The position numbers and the translations under genes were made by a program. From Dermatophagoides farinae (lineage: Eukaryota; Arthropoda; Arachnida; Sarcoptiformes; Pyroglyphidae): DNA of 64,000 nucleotides. The notes under the pieces are model-generated. The model did no database searches. It saw nothing but the letters and a program-made list of their open reading frames with translations, and had not been told where the DNA came from. Position 1 is the first letter of the stretch; each line of letters begins with the position of its first letter. The stretch lies in contig NC_134684.1 of NCBI RefSeq assembly GCF_024713945.1, positions 1,159,001 to 1,223,000 of the forward strand, given 5' to 3'. Below are positions 56,354 to 64,000 of this stretch, piece by piece.

Positions 56354-59300
56354 ATGGATATAACAATAAAAAATAATCGAAACAATAATAATAATAGCCC
56401 GGAACCGGAAGATAGTGGACAGGATGATACAGCTGAGACGATAATTAAAACGGAAACAGCAACAGCAACATCGGCAGCAGCAACATCATCAACATTATCA
56501 TCGATTGTGGCAACAGCAGCTAATAATAATAGACAAAGAAGTAATTCGGCAATTGCATTATCATTATTAAAATCGGCTGCTTCTTTTTCAAGCCGTTCCG
56601 GAATTGGATCTATTAATAATAATAATAATAATAATTCAACAACCATTACGTCATCATCATCGATAGTTGCACCGGTGGATTTAAGAATCGCAGCAAATAA
56701 TCTACTTGTAGAAGCAGCAACAACATTTTCATTATGTTCATCATCATCGTCATCATCAAATACAACAACAACAACAACGACGACGACGGCGACCAGTACC
56801 ACCACCACCACAACAACTAATCATCATCATCATCATCATAATAATCATAATCATCACCATCATAGTCATCATAATAATAATAATAATAATCATCATTTAT
56901 TAACCATGTCTACGACTAGCAATAATAATAGTATTGTACAGCCACAACAACAACAACAACAACAACAGCAGCAGCAGCATCAACAAACATCATCAACATC
57001 AATGCCAGCAGTATTTGCTAGCTCATTAACAACTAGTGGATTTATTAATTCTTCATTTGGTAAATTCTTATTGTTTATTTTGAAAAAAAAATTTTTCTAA
57101 AAAATCATCAAATCTTAATCTTAATCTTATTTCAGGTCCAACCAATCCATTAGCGGCCGTATCGGCTAATCAAATTTTAGTCACCAATTCAAGAAAACAA
57201 CGAGAATTTATTCCGGATTCAAAAAAAGATGAGTCATATTGGGATCGTCGAAAACGCAATAATGAAGCAGCTAAACGGTATGTTTGTTCATGTTTCTGTG
57301 TGTGTGTGTGTGTGTGTATATGTGTGAACAACATCATATTCTGTCACAAGTTTTTTTTTCACTTTCACGTCAATGATGATGATGATGATTTCCACTAAGT
57401 ATACAAATATTACACAAAAAAAATGAAAAAAATGTCTATGTATGTACTTTGTGTGTGCATTTATTACATACACACACACACATATCAGGATTTGTGTACG
57501 AGAAATCTTATGTAATTATTTTAGTTTTTTTTTTGCCAGGGTTACCACAATATATAGTAGAAATTGCAAGAGGAGCTATTTTTTTTTCTTTCTTTCTTTC
57601 TTTGAAATATATTACATTACATTATCATCATATTTATATATTTGTCAAGTTTATCAACAAATAGATTTTTTTTTTTTTTTTTGGTATATGTTATCACATG
57701 ACTCATTTTTTTGTTATCAACATCACCATCAGTAGTATATAGTATTATATATATCCGCAATAATAATTTTCGGGTGTATAATAATAATAATATTTTTTTG
57801 TGTGTTTGTATTTGACCACCATTATGATTATAGCATAAAAATTGGTTCATTGATTGCAATGTACTTGTGCATACATTTTTTGGTTTCATTCAGGAAACTA
57901 ATTTTCTTTTTTTTTCTCTATTTAAAAAAGGATAAAAAAAAATATATATCCACATTTCATATGGATGCAATAATCGAATCTGAGTGAGTGTGTGTGTGTG
58001 ATAACATTCGATTATTATTTCATGCAAGAGAAATGAAATAAAATCTTAAAAGATTTGTTGTTGAAAAAGATAGATTAGTCTTTCTATAATATGATTTTTT
58101 TTGCCTAAATAATGTTTTGGTTTCAATTTTTTTCCGATCATCATCATCATCATCATCATCATAATCGATTGTTGATTTTTTTTCTGGTTTCTAGGTTAGG
58201 TGCTTAAAACAGTTGTGTGTGATTTGTATTAAAATGTTGTTTGCTTTTCGGTTTTCATTTTGGTGCCATAGTCACCGACCTATTTTTTTTTTTTTTTTTT
58301 ATTTTAGTTTTTTTTCTGGTAACTTTTTTCATTTTGGATTTTTCTCTCTCTATATATTTGTTGTTGAATCCATTCTATTTTTTTTTCTCGATAGATAACG
58401 AATGATTTTTGGTTATATTTGATCAAAACCATAGAAAAAAAAATCAATTCCAGAAAAAACCTGGCCTGATTATGTTGTTTGTTATTGTTTAATTTTAAAT
58501 TCAATTTATTCTAATCTGGTTATGATGTTGTTGTTGTATGTGGCAACAAACAAGCATAACAACAACAACAACAACAACAAAAACGCTCATGACTTGTTGA
58601 TCATCATCATCATTATAATCATGGTCCCAATATTTTAGTAATGATTGTCATTGATTGTCATCATCATCATCATCATCATAACCTAAATTTGATTTAATAT
58701 GTTTTTTTGGGGCTTATCATAATCATAATTATCAATATATTTATATTCAATGTAGCACAATTATTGGAATTTATGAAAATTTCCCATATAATACTTTTGG
58801 AGAAAAAAAACCTATGAGTTTTAAAATTTACACATTGACTGGTTAATGATAGAATATAATCCTTATTATTATGATAAAATGATAATAATGGCGATTGATT
58901 CATTAATATCGTAGTGTTTTTTTTTTGATTCTTTTCCTTTCAATGAAAAAGAAAAAAAAACATTATGTACAATGCCGTTTTGACTTTTCTATTGAATTTG
59001 TGTGTGTGTGAGTGATACATAATGAATTGTCGTCGACCTCGGCGTGATATCGGTGTATGGTGCCCACTAATTTTTTCATCAATCGTCATTGTATTGTAGT
59101 ATTCATAATCGATTTGCAAATGTTTTGAAGGTTTTTTGCGTTTCGTTTTTTGTTTTTTTTTTGTTTTTTTTTTTTTTTTTTTGGTTATCCATTCATTGTC
59201 AAATATTTATCCTATCATCAAAAAATCAAGGTGCCATTTCAATCAAGAGCAAATAAAAAAAAATGTGTTTCATTGAAAGAATCAATGAATATGGAAATTT

Positions 59301-61891
59301 TCAAATGATATTTTTATCTTTTTTTTCTGAATATGATATGTAATGTAATTTATTTTATATTACCCCTTTTTTATTATAATTTATATTTTAATTTATTTAT
59401 ATTAATTAATTACCTAAATCATTCATATATTTTTTGTTTCTCATTCAGATCTCGAGAAAAACGACGTATTTCTGATTTGGTACTTGAAACACGTGTACTT
59501 GAATTAACACGTGAAAATAGCATTCTAAAAGCTGAATTATATGCCATAAAAGAAAAATTCGGAATATCTCAGAATCAAGTAAGTTTTTTTTCTTTAAAAA
59601 AAATTAAAAATTAAAAATATCATCATCTTTTACTAAAAGCAACAACAACAACAACAACAACATTGAATTAGTTATAAGCTACATTTATCTTGTTGCTAAT
59701 GTTAGAATAATTTGAATTTTATTTTTGGCGTCATTGATTCAAGACAAGGTTGTCATGATGATGATGATGATGATGGTGATGGCGATGGTGGATCGATAGA
59801 TAATAGTCGGCCTTTAAAAAACAACAACAACAACATACGCCATTGATCGACAAATGATGTACTCGACTCTGTGCATTGAGCATTGATAATAGTTAAAGGA
59901 AATGTTCATTACCACTAAACACAAACATACACACACACATACCATCATCATCGTCAAAACATAGGTGAACGGGATTTTGCTCTTGAATGAAAAGAAAAAA
60001 AAAATATATGCAGCTGTATGTACATGTTGTATGTCTTTATATGAATATAACACAAGCAATAAACATAAAAAATGTGATTATTTTATATAAAAACATTGGC
60101 CATCATCATCATCATCATCATATCATTATCAAATAACCACGGCCACAAATTCTTTTAAGCTTTATTTGAAAATTTCGAAGGAAATTGATGCAAGAAAAAA
60201 AAATAACAATGCTGTCGATGATAATGTGATGGTCATCATCATTATTATTATTATACGCATGCATATAATTGAATCGACAATGATGAAACATTGAAAAAAA
60301 GAGTAGTTTATGTGATGCTGCGGTTGTAATGATTTTAAGGATGATGTGATGATAATAGAATGTATTTGATTATAAGGAAATGGCAATGTACGCTTGATGA
60401 TGATGATGGTAAGATGGTAATATCAATGACGGTGGTTAGATTCGTGGATCAATGTTTTTTTTTGTCATGATGCTGAATATATATGAACACAGACACACAT
60501 TCCACCATACACTATTCGTTGGTGGCCTCGAATATTTTAACTGTTTGTTTATAATTGCTTTGTGAATGTGTACCATGCTGTTATATGATGCCACCACGAC
60601 CATGAGTTATTTAAATTATATTAACAAATTTATGGCCATGATCGCCATCACCTACACGTACGCGTACAATACAACACAACAGTAAGAACAATTTGTATAG
60701 GTATGAATGTTCATTTATGAACTTGTGTTTGTTGTGTGTGTGTGTGTGTGATTTGTCCATGGAACATCAAGGTGAAAGAGTTAATTTGTAATTTCATGAT
60801 GATCCAGGAAAAAAAACAAAATAAACAGCTGACTGACCAATATGATAAACTATTGAATGCATATTAATGGCTTCGTATACTTTTATTTACTTAGCATTTT
60901 ATTGATCCCGATTCTGTAACGATACCTTTGCCTGAAAATGCTACCAAAATTCGTCGATCAAGGATTTTTTCCTCCATATTGGGCGGCACATCTGTCAATC
61001 GTAAGTTATTATTATTATTTGAAATATCGATTTTTAAAAATCGATTTAATTAATTACCAGATTAATTAAACAGTGTTTTTGACAGGATCAGATTATACCT
61101 CAAATAATCATCATCAGGGATCGAATAACATATCCAGCCAATCTGCAAATACAGTATCGACATCATCATTTAATTATTCGTGTTCATTGTCACCCAATTC
61201 ACAGTCATCATCATCATCGGAAGTCCATGTATCTACATCTCCCACCTATCATGGTGCGACTGCCAATTCATCACCACCAAATGTTTGTCCATTATTGACC
61301 GGACAACCGACTAATTGTTTGGCTGGCCTAGCCACACCGATTTCCGTTTTAACAGGTAACAAAACAACATTGCCATTCAAACTCAGACACAAAGCACAAG
61401 GAAATTGTAGCTCAAATAATGTCAACTCAGTTGTAGCCCAAATTCGAAACCAAGAAACATCGAATATTGGAACACACAATGATAGTGATGCCAGTAGTGA
61501 TTCATCATCGGTTGCTCAATTGAGTAGTAGTGCTGAATCGACAGGCATATTTGGTGATCATCATCGTGACAGTGCTGGTTCACCTGATTCTTTATTGAAA
61601 ACAGAAAATTATGCACTCAAAAGTGAATTGCAGAGGCTAGCTTCTGAAGTGGCTACACTTAAAAATGTTCTGGTCTTGAATCAATCAATCAATGCTGTAA
61701 CTTCAGGTCCGGTTATTGGTGGCCATGCATCAAATTTCAATAAATCAAATAACGAAAGATGCAATCGTTTTCATCAAACTGTAAGTCCTATGGAAACTCA
61801 CTCACCTATACATTATAATGAAGATCTCGATAGCAAAGACTTGCTGAAAAATGTAATTCAATTCCAGAAATTGAATGATATTATCGTATAA
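56354..61891 (+). CDS. vri: vrille / NFIL3-type bZIP transcription factor
   Basis: bZIP repressor; in insects VRILLE is a clock-controlled factor acting on V/P-box sites and is needed for growth, in vertebrates NFIL3 (E4BP4) is the counterpart. Exons 56354-57059, 57136-57277, 59449-59578, 60895-61000 and 61086-61891; 629 aa. The diagnostic block spans exons 2-3: [20 protein letters not shown] (264-283), [20 protein letters not shown], then [20 protein letters not shown]. The long introns 57278-59448 and 59579-60894 split the bZIP: the first falls right after the basic-region AAKR. Exon 5 keeps the NFIL3/vrille LPFKLRHKA motif (about 462) and a second Leu-rich helix ([20 protein letters not shown]). 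The N-terminal 235 residues are almost all low-complexity Asn, Thr, Ser, His and Gln, encoded by trinucleotide repeats. NFIL3-family identity is firm; clock role is inference. Confidence 0.94.
57278..59448 (+). other. Intron 2 of vrille, 2.2 kb
   Basis: GTATGT to CATTCAG. Contains (GT)n at 57297-57319, (CA)n at 57470-57481, (CATC)n and (ATC)n at 58138-58160, (AAC)n at 58557-58580, and a TTATGTAA octamer at 57508-57515 that matches the core bound by VRILLE/PDP1-type bZIPs. No coding exon was recognised. Confidence 0.6.
59579..60894 (+). other. Intron 3 of vrille, 1.3 kb
   Basis: GTAAGT to TACTTAG. Contains (AAC)n at 59639-59659 and 59820-59835, (GAT)n at 59755-59776, (CAT)n at 60101-60119 and (GT)n at 60733-60751. 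No coding exon was recognised. Confidence 0.6.
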
Positions 61892-62693
61892 TATGATGGA
61901 TAATTTCAGATGAACCATCAACCAGCTCTTGATGATATTGTTGTCGATTATTCAGATATATATATGGACACACGTACACACAAACACACACACACAATTC
62001 AGTTCCATTTGTGACTTATTATTATTGCCTGAATGAATATACATCCACAGTAGCTACGAATATATCGATTGGTTTGTTCATCAACATCATAAAATTATTA
62101 TTATTTTATTTTGTTTGTTTGTTTGTTAATAATCGTTTACGAAATTTGATTTTCTTAAATGTTTATATTATATATTAATATATATTATATATGAAATCAT
62201 TTATTGAATATTTTGATTGATTTATTATTTTTCAGTTTTTTTTTCTCTGAATTAAATTCCAAAAAATGTGTTATATACAAATTTTATAAAAGTAAAAAGA
62301 TTTTTTTTTCTATATTTTTTCCCGGGAAACTTCAACACCACAAGTTTATAAAAGAAGGTGGTAGTTGATAGTAACGCCATCCATAAACGGAGAAAAAAAT
62401 TTCAAAAATTGTTCTATTTTAGTCTACAAGATGGCAACATCTGTTTCAAAACTGGACACGTCACACACCCATGTGCTTGATTTATATTTTTAAAAGCTTA
62501 CCTTTCCGTTTAATTAACAATTTTTTTTAAAAAATCAAATCAATAAATGTTTGATTGAAAATGGTAACTGTTCATTAAAAAATATTGCAATCAAATGATT
62601 GATGATTAATTTTAAGTGGCATTCCATCGATTGTATTTAAAAGAAGATCATCATAAATGGTGTTGTCATTAGATCATTTGACTGTGTTCCAAA
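61892..62693. other. vrille 3' UTR and upstream region of the RlpA-like gene
   Basis: Starts with AT-rich vrille 3' UTR containing (CA)n at 61979-61997, an AT palindrome around 62171-62199 and several ATTTA-like motifs near 62219-62230. The right 300 bp presumably hold the promoter of the RlpA-like gene. No other gene was seen. Confidence 0.5.
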
Positions 62694-63100
62694 ATGCATC
62701 GTATAACATTAATTTCGTTTTTAGTTTTGGCTACCACCGTTTCATTGGCTGGTAAGTCGATACCTTAATAATTTATTTACAATGCTGAATATTCTAAATA
62801 ATAATGCGTTTCCAATTGACAGTTTCCGAATCAGGCCTTTGTTCATGGTACAATGCCCGAAGAGGAGCCAAAACAGCCAATGGTGAAGGATTCGATCCGA
62901 ATGCCATGACTGCTGCACATAAAACCTTGCCATTCAACACTAAAGTTCGTGTGACCATTGGCAGTCGACATGCAGTAGTACGAATCAATGATCGTGGTCC
63001 ATTTGTTAAAGGAAGAATTTTGGATGTAACTCCTAAAGTTGCCGATATACTTAATCTGCGACAAAAAGGTGTTGCCCAATGTACTGTTGTCAGAGCTTGA
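62694..63100 (+). CDS. Secreted RlpA-like double-psi beta-barrel protein, apparent bacterial origin
   Basis: 111 aa. Exons 62694-62751 and 62823-63100 with a 71-bp GT..AG intron. Residues 1-19 (MHRITLISFLVLATTVSLA) are a typical signal peptide, so the product is secreted. The mature protein is a single RlpA/expansin-like domain: CSWYNARRGAKTANGEGFDP, NAMTAAHKTLPFNTKVRVTI, VVRINDRGPFVKGRILDVTP and a closing GVAQCTVVRA. RlpA of bacteria is a peptidoglycan lytic transglycosylase; its catalytic Glu, His and Asp (E120, H131 and D157 in Pseudomonas, from memory) align with Glu41, His52 and Asp76. Two Cys (26 and 106) bracket the domain and could form a disulfide. The SPOR domain and lipobox of bacterial RlpA are absent. 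AATAAA at 63115-63120 is the likely poly(A) signal. Intron, signal peptide and poly(A) signal show a nuclear gene, not contamination. Action on bacterial cell wall or on other glycans is inference. Confidence 0.9.
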
Positions 63101-64000
63101 ACAACAACAACAAAAATAAATTGATCAAATTTTGCAGATTTCTTAATTGATAACCAAGATCTTTTTTCTTGTTGAATGAAAAAAACAATGAATAAATTAC
63201 ATTGAAAATATTAATGTATTATGTTCTCTAGTGCAATTCAAATGTCACTGGAATAGCACTTTAATTTTATTTAGTTTTTTTTTGGTATCAATCATCATCA
63301 TCATCATTCGAAAAAAATACACAGTATTACTACGGAAAAAATATATAAATATATAATAAACAAACGCATCAAGATTTACAGACAAAAAAAAAGTTCGAGT
63401 CGATGGATGGATTCTGATTCTGAGACAACAGACGCATCTTGATCGTTTATTATTTTTTTTAGTGAGAGGGTTTGGCAAGATCAACAACGACAATAAAATT
63501 GTTCCGGTTATTAAAAGTGTTTTGGGGGGCAAAAAAAATGCTCCTACGTGTGTGTGTGTGTGTGTCTGTGTGTTGGGTGTTTGGGTGTGATTGCATATAT
63601 ATATAGATTTCGATCGATTTGATTGATCATATTGACTAATTAGTAATATATATATAGAAAACTATATTTAGAAAAATTGTTTGAAATGGCTCTATTATAA
63701 TTTTTATATATAATAATTATTAATAATATCATATATGGAACAGATAGAAAAGAAGAAGAGAAAAAAATTTGTGTTGATCATCATATCAATTGCAAATTGT
63801 TCCCAGCAAAGTGGATGGACCTTGGTGGTGGTGGATTGTTTTTGTTGCCACTGTTTGTTTCAATTTTCTGTGTTGTTGGTGTGTTTGTGTAACCAAATAA
63901 TTGGTGAAAATATACAATCGAAAAAAAAAGAATTTTTTTTTTTGGACAAAATTCAAAAAATCTTTTCTTGTTTTTTAAACATTTATATGAAGAGACTAGG
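63101..64000. other. 3' flank of the RlpA-like gene to the window edge
   Basis: AT-rich with (GT)n at 63547-63572, AT dinucleotides near 63593-63606 and 63642-63655 and GGT repeats near 63821-63835. No gene was recognised. Confidence 0.5.

Noticed and set aside
56317-56811. 164-codon antisense frame rich in Val, Asp and Leu
   Set aside because: It is the mirror of trinucleotide repeats in vrille exon 1; no independent coding signal.
62694-63100. Bacterial contamination as the source of the RlpA-like gene
   Set aside because: Spliceosomal intron, eukaryotic signal peptide, AATAAA and continuous AT-rich flanks next to vrille all argue for a nuclear gene.

Overview
This is a nuclear window from a eukaryote, most likely an astigmatan mite (Dermatophagoides/Psoroptidia-like). 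The DNA is very AT-rich and full of A/T homopolymers, (CA)n, (CT)n and trinucleotide repeats. Introns are mostly 52-120 bp with GT..AG ends, and the protein set is that of an arthropod. The organism call is inference from composition, gene structure and gene content. No rRNA, tRNA, CRISPR array or intact transposon was recognised.

Layout, left to right. 436-1615 (-): N-terminal TOG domain of CLASP. 4.8-9.7 kb (+): a divergent class I myosin of about 20 exons. 10.1-10.4 kb (-): a small one-membrane-span protein. 11.5-12.7 kb (+): mitochondrial Trp-tRNA synthetase. 13.7-14.6 kb (+): HSD17B12-type 3-ketoacyl-CoA reductase. 14.8-15.1 kb (-): LSM2. 15.3-16.3 kb (-): ZNF830. 17.1-23.1 kb (+): AGAP/CenG1A ArfGAP. 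23.5-24.3 kb (-): Jun. 24.8-25.4 kb (+): a GC-rich orphan zinc-finger-like gene with a frame break. 25.5-26.7 kb (-): TECR enoyl-CoA reductase. 29.2-31.3 kb (+): DNAJB1/4-type Hsp40. 32.6-32.9 kb (+): a small secreted Cys-bearing peptide. 34.0-35.9 kb (+): PDSS1. 36.3-39.0 kb (-): YME1L i-AAA protease. 41.4-46.0 kb (+): KANSL1 with PEHE domain. 46.6-48.0 kb (-): HAT1. 48-56 kb: gene-poor and repeat-rich. 56.4-61.9 kb (+): vrille/NFIL3 bZIP. 62.7-63.1 kb (+): a secreted RlpA-like protein of apparent bacterial origin.

Genes are compact and alternate in strand. Several pairs converge with very short spacers: the zinc-finger gene and TECR at 106 bp, HSD17B12 and LSM2 at 199 bp, PDSS1 and YME1L at 406 bp, AGAP and Jun at 447 bp. 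Two enzymes of the ER very-long-chain fatty-acid elongation cycle (HSD17B12, TECR), four mitochondrial or putatively mitochondrial proteins (WARS2, PDSS1, YME1L, possibly the small membrane protein) and two chromatin-acetylation genes (KANSL1, HAT1) share the window. I see no operon-like arrangement.

Most notable points: the RlpA-like gene (bacterial fold and catalytic residues inside a eukaryotic gene with signal peptide, intron and poly(A) signal); a 21-nt microexon that encodes the myosin P-loop and could be skipped in frame; a HAT1 start codon split by an intron; and three coding-frame discontinuities, two of them at A homopolymers, that are either assembly errors or real lesions.
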